Assembly: GCF_014193845.1 (NCBI RefSeq)
Contig: NZ_JACHZX010000005.1
Coordinates: 310,001-374,000 of the forward strand
Direction of reading: 5' to 3'
Length of the DNA: 64,000 nt
Source: Sphingomonas sp. BK345
GTDB taxonomy: Bacteria > Pseudomonadota > Alphaproteobacteria > Sphingomonadales > Sphingomonadaceae
The notes beneath the pieces were generated by a model. That model saw nothing but the letters and a program-made list of their open reading frames with translations. It was not told the origin of the DNA and did no database searches. Positions 1 through 8,087 of the stretch are shown here, piece after piece. The position numbers were made by a program, and so were the translations under genes. Positions within the stretch are counted from its first letter, which is position 1. Each line of letters starts with the position of its first letter.

Positions 1-423
1 TATGTCGGCGAAGGGACGATGGTCGACACCTGGGCGACGGTCGGCAGCTGCGCGCAGATCGGGCGTAACGTCCACCTCTCGGGCGGGGCGGGGATCGGCG
101 GCGTGCTCGAGCCGCTCCAGGCCGACCCCGTGATCATCGGCGACGGCGCCTTCATCGGCGCGCGCGCCGAGGTGGCGGAGGGCGTGCGCGTCGGCGAGGG
201 CGCGGTGCTGTCGATGGGCGTGTATCTCGGCGCCTCGACCAAGATCGTCGACCGTGAGACCGGCGAGACCTTCCGCGGCGAAGTCCCGCCCTATGCGGTG
301 GTCGTCCCCGGCTCGATCGGCGGCGGGGAAGGCAAGCCGGCGCTCTACTGCGCCGTGATCGTCAAGCGAGTCGACGCGCAGACGCGGAGCAAGACGAGCA
401 TCAACGAGCTGCTGCGCGACTGA
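1..423 (+). CDS. dapD: 2,3,4,5-tetrahydropyridine-2,6-dicarboxylate N-succinyltransferase, C-terminal part
   Basis: Catalyses the succinyl-CoA-dependent step of the succinylase route to lysine and meso-diaminopimelate in the cytoplasm. Only the last 140 residues are present; the gene enters the window already in frame. The visible part is the left-handed beta-helix built of hexapeptide repeats (for example IGDGAFIGARAEV and VRVGEGAVLSMGVYLG), followed by the family's C-terminal region with VPPYAVVVPGSIGG-like sequence and a KTSINELLRD end. Family members are about 275-285 residues, so roughly half the protein lies upstream. It converges on the minus-strand lipoprotein gene at 519, with a strong hairpin between them. 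Confidence 0.95.
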   Translation, partial: YVGEGTMVDTWATVGSCAQIGRNVHLSGGAGIGGVLEPLQADPVIIGDGAFIGARAEVAEGVRVGEGAVLSMGVYLGASTKIVDRETGETFRGEVPPYAVVVPGSIGGGEGKPALYCAVIVKRVDAQTRSKTSINELLRD

Positions 424-467
424 GGCGGACGCGGCGAGGAGCTCGGCGTACGGTTCCAGACGTGAGA

Positions 468-496
468 AGGGCCGCGACCTCGCCGGTCGCGGCCCT
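468..496. terminator. Bidirectional hairpin between convergent genes
   Basis: An 11-bp perfect inverted repeat (gggccgcgacc at 469-479 and ggtcgcggccc at 485-495) with a 5-nt loop, extended by one A-T pair. It sits 45 bases after the dapD stop and just past the stop of the convergent lipoprotein gene. There is no real T-run, only T/C-rich sequence on the plus side, so termination is inferred from position and stem strength. Confidence 0.7.
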
Positions 497-518
497 CTCG
501 TCGTCATCGATTGTCCGA

Positions 519-1124
519 TCAGGACGCCTTGGGCAGCCTGATCGACGGCCCGATCGTCTCGACCACCTGGCGCGCGTTGAAGGCGCGGACGTTGCCCGGC
601 TCGGGCGAGCCCTTGAACATCACGATCTCGGCCGAGGCCTCGTAGCGGTCGACGGTGCGAATGTCGGCACCGCCGCCGAAGCCGCCCCAAGGGCCACCCC
701 AGAACGGATCCCAGGCGCGATATCCGAAACCGCGGCCGTAAAAGCCCCAGCGCGGCCCCCACAGTCCGCCGCCGAATGCGCCGAAGCCGGGGCCGAAGCC
801 GCCATAGCCCGGCGTCGAGTAGGTGCGCGCCTGGCGATCGGTGTCGCGATCTGCCATCACAAAGTAATCAAAGCCGTTCTGCAGCGTCAGCTCGGCCGAG
901 CGGAACAGCAGGTAGCGCTCGACCACGTCGCGGTCGGTGACGGTGTTGCCCGCGAAGGTGACGCGGAAGCGGTTCGGCTCGATACGAGTGTCGCTGTAGC
1001 CGGTGCGATAGAAGCCCGATCCGGTCGCCGGGCGGTAGGCGGTCTCGGTCGCGCAAGCCGCGACCAACGTGGTGCTGGCCGCCAGCGCCACCACAGCGGC
1101 GGTGCGGCCCCATTTCTTCAACAT
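519..1124 (-). CDS. Putative lipoprotein, CC0125/CC1285-like
   Basis: A 201-residue exported protein. The N-terminus is a lipoprotein signal: positive MLKKWGR, hydrophobic stretch, then lipobox LVAAC with the acylated Cys at residue 24. A globular N-terminal half (around 30-100) is followed by a Gly/Phe/Trp/Tyr-rich stretch (around 110-155) and a C-terminal segment. The layout resembles small Caulobacter/sphingomonad lipoproteins annotated as the CC0125/CC1285 family; no catalytic motif is visible. The start at 1124 is preferred because the signal peptide begins there. Function unknown; an outer-membrane-anchored periplasmic role is inferred from the lipobox. Confidence 0.8.
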   Translation of the reverse strand: MLKKWGRTAAVVALAASTTLVAACATETAYRPATGSGFYRTGYSDTRIEPNRFRVTFAGNTVTDRDVVERYLLFRSAELTLQNGFDYFVMADRDTDRQARTYSTPGYGGFGPGFGAFGGGLWGPRWGFYGRGFGYRAWDPFWGGPWGGFGGGADIRTVDRYEASAEIVMFKGSPEPGNVRAFNARQVVETIGPSIRLPKAS

Positions 1125-1208
1125 GGCGAGTCACTCCAATCGCACCAGGGCGGCACGACTGGCGTCGTGTAGCCGAGGCGAGTGGAACGTGCGATGAACG
1201 GAAACGCT

Positions 1209-1227
1209 CCGCCCCTCAAGGGGGCGG
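1209..1227. other. Short GC hairpin upstream of the lipoprotein gene
   Basis: ccgcccc/ggggcgg stem of 7 bp with a 5-nt loop (1209-1215 and 1221-1227), inside the 286-bp gap between the divergent lipoprotein and pncA genes. It could lie in the 5' leader of the minus-strand gene. The rest of the gap shows only a degenerate repeat-like piece near 1330-1365. No function can be assigned. Confidence 0.3.
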
Positions 1228-1410
1228 CGGGACGTGCCGACCGCGTGTGGGGAGTGGACGCGAGCCTGTTTTAGCAGGTGCGGGGGAACGGCTAGAGCGG
1301 CCTGGCGTCACGCGAGCTCACCCCTACCCAACCTTCCCCCGGAGGGCAGGGTCCAGTTAGGAAGACGCTCGGTCATCCAGCCTCAGGGCGAAAGCGCGAA
1401 GGAGCGGCAA

Positions 1411-2046
1411 GTGGAAGACACACACGACTACACCGCCGAGGACGCGCTGATCGTGATCGATCCGCAACTCGACTTCTGCCCCGGCGGACGGCTCGCGGTG
1501 GCCGACGGCGACTCGGTCATGGCGCCGATCGCCGCTCTGGCCGAGCGCTTCCGCCAGGTCGTCGTCACGCAGGACTGGCATCCGGCGGATCACTCGTCCT
1601 TCGCGAGCAGTCATCCCGGCCGGCACGCCTTCGACACCGTGCGCATGCCGTACGGCGAACAGGTGCTATGGCCCGACCATTGCGTCCAGCGCAGTGCGGG
1701 TGCCGACTTCCACCCTGACGTCGCCGGCGCGGTCGCGCGTGCCGCGCTGATCCTGCGCAAGGGTGCCAATCCGGCGGTCGACTCCTACTCGGCGTTTTAC
1801 GAGAACGACAAAGTGACCCCGACCGGCCTCGCCGGCTATCTCCGCGACATGGGCGTGCGGCGCTGCGTGCTCGTCGGCCTCGCCTATGATTTCTGCGTCA
1901 GCTGGTCGGCCCTCGACGCTCGACGCGACGGCTTCGACGCGCTCGTTCTCACCCGCTACACGCGCGCGATCGCGATGCCCTCGCCGGGCGGCAGCAGCGT
2001 CGAGGTCGCCGAGGCGGCGATGCGCGCGGCGGGCGTGCGCTTCTAG
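1411..2046 (+). CDS. pncA: Nicotinamidase
   Basis: Hydrolyses nicotinamide to nicotinate and ammonia for NAD salvage; cytoplasmic cysteine hydrolase of the isochorismatase fold. The catalytic triad of the family is visible: Asp in LIVIDPQLDF (D17), Lys in LILRKGAN, and Cys in AYDFCVSWSA. Metal-binding residues are suggested by TQDWHPADHSSF. The start is taken as GTG at 1411, preceded by a GGAG at 1401-1404. The open frame extends upstream to 1234, but that extension has no homology-like sequence and the GTG start gives 211 residues, the usual length. It converges on the halogenase-like gene with an 8-base gap. Confidence 0.93.
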   Translation: MEDTHDYTAEDALIVIDPQLDFCPGGRLAVADGDSVMAPIAALAERFRQVVVTQDWHPADHSSFASSHPGRHAFDTVRMPYGEQVLWPDHCVQRSAGADFHPDVAGAVARAALILRKGANPAVDSYSAFYENDKVTPTGLAGYLRDMGVRRCVLVGLAYDFCVSWSALDARRDGFDALVLTRYTRAIAMPSPGGSSVEVAEAAMRAAGVRF

Positions 2047-2053
2047 CACCGGC

Positions 2054-3601
2054 TCAGGCGGCGGCGCTGCCGAAGCCGCGCCGCTGCGCCGCCGCCACCA
2101 GGGCCCGGTGCGCCGGCAGGTTGGCGAGCGCGACGCCGATCTGGCGCCGCACCTCGCCGAACGCACGCCGCGCGTCGTCGCGGTAGCGCAGCGCGCCGGC
2201 GCGCGTGCTCAGGTCGGTGCGCCAGCCCATGCCGTAGAGGACATATTGCCAGCTGGCCTCGGTGAAGATGTCGACCTGCGGGTCGATGTCGAGCTCGTTG
2301 GGCCAGCGATGCCGCCAGCGGTCGAGCAGCTCGAGCAGGCTGGCGGTGTTCGACGAGTCAGCGACGTTGTCGCGCCAGAAGTCGGTGTCGCGCCGCTCGG
2401 ACAGGCAATAATGCAGCTTGATGAAGTCGAGCGCGCGCTCGTATCGGCGCAGCAGATTGGCGTTGAACTGGCGCGCCGAGGTCTCATGGTCGCCGCTCCA
2501 CGGGAAGAGGTTGGCAATCATCGCCGCGGACACCTCGGCGAAGGCGATGCCGGTCGCCTCGAGCGGCTCGAAGAAGCCGCTCGACAGCCCGACAGCGACG
2601 CAGTTGCGCCGCCAATTGACCTCGCGGAAGCCCGCCTCGAAGCGGAACCGACGCACCTCCGCCTGTTCGCCGCGCGGGCCGAGATAGCGTCGCAGCGCGC
2701 GCTCGGCAGCCTCGTCGTCGCCGTGATCGGACGAGTAGACATGGCCGATGCCGCGGCGCCGATCGAGCCCGATGTCCCAGATCCAGCCCGCTTCCTGCGC
2801 GGTGGAGATGGTCTGCGAGGCGATCGGCGCATCCGCCGTCTCGTACGGCAGCTGCGCGGCGAGCGCGCGGTCGCAGAACAGCACGTCGCGGCACGAGCGG
2901 AACGCCACGCCCATCGCCTTGCCGATCAGCTCGGCGCGAAAGCCGGTGCAGTCGACGTAGAGGTCAGCGGTGAGCGCGCCGTGGCGCTCGGTCTCTACCC
3001 GCTCGATCGAGCCGCTATGGTCGAGCGCGACATGCGTGACGGTGTCGATCAGGTGGGTGACACCGTTCGCTACCGCGCGCTCGCGCAGCAGCCCGGCGAG
3101 CGCGACCGCGTCGAAGTGGAAGGCGTAGTTGAGCGGCCCGACATAATCGGGGTGGGTCGGCAGCTTGGGCGCGCGCGCCGCGTCGGCGGCGGCCTTCTGC
3201 GGGGTGGAGACCTCGTCCCACTCGGCGTCGCCCGCGGCGCCGCTGAGCCAATAGGGCAGCAGCTCGAGCCCGCCCGGCGCCTCGGCGACCTGGAACGGGT
3301 GCATGTAATGATCGCGGCCGGGCGTGCCCGGCGCGCGCTGCCAGTGGACGAAGCGCGCCCCCTGTTTGAAGGTGGCGCCGCAGCGACGCACGAGCTCCGC
3401 CTCGTCGACGCCGATCGTGGCGAGCGTGCGCCGGATCGTCGGGAAGGTGCCTTCGCCGACGCCGAGCACGCCGATGTCCTTGGACTCGACCAGGGTGATC
3501 GCCACGCCGTCGGCGAGGTCGGCACCGAGCCGCTTGGCGAGATAGCCGGCGGTGAGCCACCCGGCGGTACCCCCGCCGACGATCAGCACGCGCTTCCTCA
3601 T
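2054..3601 (-). CDS. Tryptophan-halogenase-family flavoprotein
   Basis: A 515-residue FAD-dependent protein of the tryptophan halogenase family (PF04820). The N-terminal FAD fold shows VLIVGGGTAGWLTA (GxGxxG). The Lys in ATFKQGARF occupies the place of the catalytic Lys of flavin-dependent halogenases. The second signature, WxWxIP, reads GWIWDIGL, so the proline is replaced. The gene lies 49 bases downstream of the large TonB-dependent receptor on the same strand, an arrangement common in Caulobacter, Xanthomonas and sphingomonads. Whether such receptor-linked members halogenate anything is unsettled; substrate unknown. Probably co-transcribed with the receptor. Confidence 0.88.
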   Translation of the reverse strand: MRKRVLIVGGGTAGWLTAGYLAKRLGADLADGVAITLVESKDIGVLGVGEGTFPTIRRTLATIGVDEAELVRRCGATFKQGARFVHWQRAPGTPGRDHYMHPFQVAEAPGGLELLPYWLSGAAGDAEWDEVSTPQKAAADAARAPKLPTHPDYVGPLNYAFHFDAVALAGLLRERAVANGVTHLIDTVTHVALDHSGSIERVETERHGALTADLYVDCTGFRAELIGKAMGVAFRSCRDVLFCDRALAAQLPYETADAPIASQTISTAQEAGWIWDIGLDRRRGIGHVYSSDHGDDEAAERALRRYLGPRGEQAEVRRFRFEAGFREVNWRRNCVAVGLSSGFFEPLEATGIAFAEVSAAMIANLFPWSGDHETSARQFNANLLRRYERALDFIKLHYCLSERRDTDFWRDNVADSSNTASLLELLDRWRHRWPNELDIDPQVDIFTEASWQYVLYGMGWRTDLSTRAGALRYRDDARRAFGEVRRQIGVALANLPAHRALVAAAQRRGFGSAAA

Positions 3602-3650
3602 GGCCGTCCTCCCGCTGCCCCGCCGCAGTTCGGCGGGGCAGCGCCTCCTA

Positions 3651-6600
3651 TCAGAACGAGAGGTTGATGCCCGTGCTGATGCGACGGTCCGACTGGAACC
3701 AGCTGCGACCGACGAGACGGCCGCCGGGATAGCCGCCCATCAGCGTCCGCTGGGTCGAGGCGGTGAGGTTGGTGCCCTGCACGCCGAAGGAGAAATTGTC
3801 CGTCACCTTGAAGCGGATGCCGGCGTCGAGCGAACCATAGTTGCCGCCGTAGATCGGCAGCGCGATCTGCGTGCTGGTGTTGGCGCCGCCATCCAGATCG
3901 GTCAGCACGCCGGGCGCGCTATAGTAATTGTAGGTGCCGTTGGTGCCGTTGCTGTTGGTCGACAACAGGTACCTGGAACGCCACGAGTAAGCGACGCGAA
4001 GCGAGAAGGGGTTGCGCTCGTACAGCAGCGTGGCGTTGGCATTGTGCTTCGACAGACCGACGAGCGGCGCGTCGTTGCGGATCGCGCCGCGGATGTCGCG
4101 GTACAGGTCGCCCGGATTGCTGCTGTCGATGAACGTGTAATTGCCCTCGAAGCCGAAGCCGCTGAGGAAGCCAGGCAGCATGTCGAGGAAGAAGCGCCCG
4201 CCGACCTCGACGCCCTTCACCGTCGCGGCCTTGCTGGAGTTGATATAGTCCGACGCGGTCGCGGTGACGGTCTCGTTTGAGCCGTCGGTGAAGATCACGT
4301 TCACCTGACGCTCGGTGATCGAGAAGATCGGCAGGTTCTTCAGGCGCTTGTAGAAGGGCGCGATGTGGAAGGACGTGCCGGCGCGCGCGTAATATTCCAT
4401 CGAGATGTCGAAATTGTGCGACAGCGTCGGCTTGAGCAGCGGGTTGCCCGTGTCCGCGGTGAAGTTGGCGAACAGTGGCGTCAGCCCGGCCCCGCCCGGG
4501 TTGCTGATCGTCGCGACACCGACCGATCCCGAGGAGCGCAGCGCGTTGAAGCTCGGCAGGTCGAGCGTCACATTGTAGCTGCCGCGCAGCTTGACCTTGG
4601 CGCTGGGCGAGAACTCGAGGTTGATCGAGGGCAGGAAGCGCGTGAACTCGGCCTCGCCGCCGCGCGGTACGAAGGTGTTCGCCAGCGTCTGCGGCACGCC
4701 GTCGCGCAGATAGACGGTGCCGCCGTTCTGCTGGACGTAGCCGCTACCCTCGTTGCGGATGTTGACGACGCGCAGGCCGATGTTGCCCGCGATGCCGGGC
4801 ATATTGTCCTGCGGCCCGAAGCGTAGCAGCGCATAGCCCGCGATGTTGCGGGTGCGGTTGTCGACCTGGTCGCCCGGCAGCACGAAGCCGACCGGGCGAA
4901 TGCCCGAGGCGCCACCGTAACCGCTGCCGACGGGAAGCGGGCCAGAAGCCGAGCAGTTGAACTCGGTCCCGGGCGGGCAAAAACCCGCCGGCGGTGCCTG
5001 GACCAGTCCGGTGCGATCGCGGTTGTAGCGCGATGCCAGCGCCTGGGTGGGGAACATCAGGTTGCCCGGCAGCGCCGTGTTACCGCGGAAGAAATCATCG
5101 AACGTGTGGACCGCGACGTCGCCGGGCACCGCGTTGGCATAGGTGAGCTGCGGGTCGCCGTTCCAGCCGCGTCCCAGCGCGGTCCAGTTGTAGCCGTTGG
5201 CGAAGTCACGCTCCTTGCGCTCGGCCGCGCGCGCGCCGACCTTTACCGACCGGAAGAAGCTGTCGTCGAACGTATATTCGGCGTCGACCTGGGCGCTGTC
5301 GAGGCGGCCCTTGTTGTTCTCGTTGTGCGGCATCGATGCCGACCAGAAATAGTTCGACGGATCGGCGAAGGCGGTGCGGGTGTCGGCGCCGACGCTGATC
5401 AGCGGTAGGTCGCCGGTCAGGTCGATGCCATAGCTGTTGCCGAAGCCGACCTCGCGGAAGATGTCGATCCGGTCATAGACCTGATGCGAGTCGACTCGTT
5501 GGATCGCCCCCTTGATCGAGAGCGGGCCGCCGTCGGGCGCATAGGCGAACGACAGCGAATAGTCGCGCGTCACCGTGTTGCTCTGGACAAAGCCCTTGTT
5601 GCCGCTGCTGGTGATCGCCGCGTTGGTGGGCGCGAACGTATCGGTGTTGCGGTTGTAGAGCGCGTCGGTCGACAGCAGCAGGCCGTCGCTGTCGAAGCTG
5701 CTGGTCGCCGGATTCACCGTCAGCGTCTGCGAGTCGAGCTGGGTGCCGTAGTCGCTCGACTGGCTCTTGTAGCGCGACTGGAAGAAGGTGCCGGTAAAGG
5801 TCAGCGAGTCGCTCGGCGCCCATTGCACCGCGCCGTAGATGCCGTAGCGGCGGTACTGGAACGCCTCGTCGCCATAGGCGAAGCCGCTTGGCACGTACTT
5901 CTCGGTGCCGTCGCTCAGCTTGGTCAGGAAGTACGGGCTGGTGCGGAGGAACTGCGACAGCGAGCTGAACTGGCTGAAGGCGAGGTCGGCGAGCACGCCG
6001 ATGCGTCCGATGCCCGTGTCGAAGCTCTTCGTGACGAGGAACGAGCCGGTCGGGTCGGCCTTGTTGGCCATGTCGCCCAGCGCCAGCTCGCCAGTGCCGG
6101 CGACGTGGAAGCCGCCGTCGAAGTCGAACGGCAGCTTGGTGCGCAGGTCGATCTGACCGCCGGTGCCGCCCTCGATCAGATCGGCGGTGGACGCCTTGTA
6201 GACGTCGACCGCGGCCATCAGCTCGGGGGTGACGTCGCTCCACAGGATGGCACGCCCGTTGTTGGCGCTGAAGATCTCGCGGCCGTTGAGGCGCGAGGCG
6301 ACGCCGGTCAGGCCGCGCACCTGCACGCCCGAGCCCTGCACCGAATAGTGATCGGGGTCGCCGAGCGCGGCGAAGCGGACGATCGACACGCCCGAGACGC
6401 GCTGGAGCACCTCGGTGATCGAATTGTCCGGCAGCTTGCCGGCGTCGTCGGCGACGACCGAGTCGATGATGGTCTCGCTGCGACGCTTGCGGTCGTCGGC
6501 GGCCTGGAGCGCGGCGCGCCGGCCGGTCACCACCACATCGCCCGCGTCACTGGCGCCGGGCTCGCCCTGGTCCTGCCCGGGAACGGCGGCCTGGCTGGCG

Positions 6601-6746
6601 TCAGGGGCGATCGGCTGCACCTCGGCCTGCGCCCACGCCGAGCCGCTCAGCCCGAGCGCGAGCAGCGCCGCGAGCGAGGCGCCGGCGCGAAGTGAGCGCC
6701 GGTGAACGTTAACAGAGCGCGCGAGTTGAAGCCGGTCTTCCACCAT
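3651..6746 (-). CDS. TonB-dependent outer-membrane receptor, large Caulobacter/sphingomonad type
   Basis: Energy-dependent outer-membrane importer of 1031 residues. An N-terminal signal peptide (hydrophobic core AALLALGLSG, AWAQ end) is followed by a TonB-box-like GDVVVTGRR, then the plug domain (around 80-200: DSVVADDAGKLPDNSI, LQRVSGVSI), and a long 22-strand-type barrel ending in GINLSF with the C-terminal Phe required for barrel assembly. The plug style resembles receptors linked to carbohydrate uptake in related bacteria, but the ligand cannot be read from sequence. A GGGGGG directly abuts the ATG at 6746; the GTG one codon later has no better spacing, so the exact start is uncertain. 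Upstream dyads suggest repressor control. Confidence 0.93.
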   Translation of the reverse strand: MVEDRLQLARSVNVHRRSLRAGASLAALLALGLSGSAWAQAEVQPIAPDASQAAVPGQDQGEPGASDAGDVVVTGRRAALQAADDRKRRSETIIDSVVADDAGKLPDNSITEVLQRVSGVSIVRFAALGDPDHYSVQGSGVQVRGLTGVASRLNGREIFSANNGRAILWSDVTPELMAAVDVYKASTADLIEGGTGGQIDLRTKLPFDFDGGFHVAGTGELALGDMANKADPTGSFLVTKSFDTGIGRIGVLADLAFSQFSSLSQFLRTSPYFLTKLSDGTEKYVPSGFAYGDEAFQYRRYGIYGAVQWAPSDSLTFTGTFFQSRYKSQSSDYGTQLDSQTLTVNPATSSFDSDGLLLSTDALYNRNTDTFAPTNAAITSSGNKGFVQSNTVTRDYSLSFAYAPDGGPLSIKGAIQRVDSHQVYDRIDIFREVGFGNSYGIDLTGDLPLISVGADTRTAFADPSNYFWSASMPHNENNKGRLDSAQVDAEYTFDDSFFRSVKVGARAAERKERDFANGYNWTALGRGWNGDPQLTYANAVPGDVAVHTFDDFFRGNTALPGNLMFPTQALASRYNRDRTGLVQAPPAGFCPPGTEFNCSASGPLPVGSGYGGASGIRPVGFVLPGDQVDNRTRNIAGYALLRFGPQDNMPGIAGNIGLRVVNIRNEGSGYVQQNGGTVYLRDGVPQTLANTFVPRGGEAEFTRFLPSINLEFSPSAKVKLRGSYNVTLDLPSFNALRSSGSVGVATISNPGGAGLTPLFANFTADTGNPLLKPTLSHNFDISMEYYARAGTSFHIAPFYKRLKNLPIFSITERQVNVIFTDGSNETVTATASDYINSSKAATVKGVEVGGRFFLDMLPGFLSGFGFEGNYTFIDSSNPGDLYRDIRGAIRNDAPLVGLSKHNANATLLYERNPFSLRVAYSWRSRYLLSTNSNGTNGTYNYYSAPGVLTDLDGGANTSTQIALPIYGGNYGSLDAGIRFKVTDNFSFGVQGTNLTASTQRTLMGGYPGGRLVGRSWFQSDRRISTGINLSF

Positions 6747-6780
6747 CCCCCCTAATCCCGCCGCTGCACGACGAGCCTTA

Positions 6781-6807
6781 ATGGTGCGCTCTGATGAGCG
6801 CTACCAT
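6781..6807. promoter_or_regulatory. Inverted repeat resembling a LacI-type operator
   Basis: Left arm atggtgcgct (6781-6790) and right arm agcgctaccat (6797-6807) are inverted copies with a single-base bulge and a 6-base spacer, 35 bases upstream of the receptor start. The right arm is a perfect half of the palindrome atggtagcgctaccat, the style of LacI-family operators. No LacI-family gene lies in the window, so the regulator is inferred only. Confidence 0.4.
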
Positions 6808-7063
6808 CGGGCTTGTAGCTTCACCGCCTTGTCCGATCAATGTGAAACTTCCGACACTTGGGACAACGGCGTCATGTAACCGCTTCCTTGAAGAGGTATC
6901 CGGACGACCGCGACGTGTTCAGGGTACGGAAGATGGCCGAGCAAAAGCGCTGAAGCGACCGACGCAACATGGATATTACGGCAGCAACACTGCTGCACAC
7001 CGATATGAGCTTGCGAGTATTCGTACTGCGGTCCGCGCTGCTCTGCCGGCATTTTCATACAGT

Positions 7064-7075
7064 GGTAGCGTTACC
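7064..7075. promoter_or_regulatory. Second operator-like palindrome
   Basis: ggtagcgttacc is a 12-base dyad matching its own reverse complement at 10 of 12 positions, with a central CG. It carries the same GGTAGCG half-site as the repeat near 6800. It lies about 320 bases from the receptor start, so it could be an auxiliary operator or chance. Confidence 0.3.
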
Positions 7076-7166
7076 GCGCCCGCACGAACGCCGCGCAGGC
7101 TCTGCGCAAAGGCGCGTGCCTGCCCGTAACCCATCATCCGGGCTCTTACATATGGATGTGAGAGAG

Positions 7167-7241
7167 TGGCTCCCCGAGTTGGATTCGAACCAACGGCCGC
7201 TCGATTAACAGTCGAGAGCTCTACCGCTGAGCTATCGGGGA
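7167..7241 (-). tRNA. tRNA-Asn (anticodon GTT)
   Basis: Read on the minus strand, the 7-bp acceptor stem TCCCCGA/TCGGGGA is perfect, with G discriminator and encoded CCA. The anticodon stem-loop CTCGA-CTGTTAA-TCGAG presents GTT, and the T-loop GGTTCGAATCC is standard. It lies 66 bases downstream of nadK on the same strand. Confidence 0.97.
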
Positions 7242-7307
7242 ACGCTGTGGAGGGCGTCTATAGCCGCGGATTCGCGCGGCGCAATACCCTTTGTGCCGGA
7301 TCGGCGA

Positions 7308-8087
7308 TCAGGCGACGAACTGCTCCATCGCGATCCGGTCGTCGAGCGCGTGCTCGGGGTCGAACAGCAGCGTCAGCTCGCGCGCGCGATCCATCGCGAT
7401 GTCCACCTGCGCCACGTCGCGGACCTCGCGCTGATCGGCCACCGCGGATACCGGGCGCTTGTTCGAGTCGAGCACGCGCAGCGACACGCGCGTCCGGTCG
7501 GGCAGGATCGCGCCGCGCCAGCGCCGCGGGCGAAACGCGCTAATCGGCGTCAGCGCCAGCATCTGCGAGCCCAGCGGCAGGATCGGCCCGTGCGCCGAGA
7601 GATTGTACGCGGTCGAGCCCGCTGGCGTGGCGACCAGCACCCCGTCGCACGACAGTTCGTCCATGACGATGCGGTCGTTGATCTTGACCTCGATCTTGGC
7701 GGTTTGGCGCGTCTCGCGCAGCAGCGACACCTCGTTGATCGCGGGCAACGTGTGGACGCGCCCGTCGACCGCGGTGGCGGTGGCGGTGAGCGGCGTCACC
7801 TGAAAGGCGCGCGCGCGCTCGATCCGCCCGTCGAGGTCGTGGCGCCGCCACTCGTTCATCAGGAAGCCGACGGTGCCCAGGTTCATGCCGAACACCGGCA
7901 CGATCGCGCGACGCCGCTCCAGCAGGTTGTGCAACGTCTGCAGCATGAAGCCGTCGCCGCCGAGCGCGACCACCATGTCGGCCTCGTCGAGCGCACACCA
8001 GTCCCAGGTGTCGGCCAGCTCGGCGCGCGCCGCCTGCGCCGGGGCGGTGGGCGAGGCGACCAGCGCCCGCCGCGGGTAGCGGCTCAT
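7308..8087 (-). CDS. nadK: NAD kinase
   Basis: Phosphorylates NAD to NADP in the cytoplasm. The family GGDG motif is visible in MVVALGGDGFML, followed by NLGTVGFLMNE and the DGVLVATPAGSTAYNLSA region that completes the NAD site. The ATG at 8087 gives 259 residues. It overlaps the moaA stop by 4 bases (ATGA), so translational coupling is likely. The open frame continues upstream into moaA, but that part is only the shadow of moaA. tRNA-Asn follows. Confidence 0.95.
   Translation of the reverse strand: MSRYPRRALVASPTAPAQAARAELADTWDWCALDEADMVVALGGDGFMLQTLHNLLERRRAIVPVFGMNLGTVGFLMNEWRRHDLDGRIERARAFQVTPLTATATAVDGRVHTLPAINEVSLLRETRQTAKIEVKINDRIVMDELSCDGVLVATPAGSTAYNLSAHGPILPLGSQMLALTPISAFRPRRWRGAILPDRTRVSLRVLDSNKRPVSAVADQREVRDVAQVDIAMDRARELTLLFDPEHALDDRIAMEQFVA

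Larger units (their letters stand above)
6747..7166. promoter_or_regulatory. Leader/promoter region of the TonB-dependent receptor
   Basis: A 420-base gene-free stretch between the receptor start and tRNA-Asn, less GC-rich than its surroundings. Short frames here have no recognisable protein features. It holds two dyads listed separately, which makes it a plausible promoter and operator region for the minus-strand receptor gene. No confident -35/-10 pair was identified. Confidence 0.5.
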
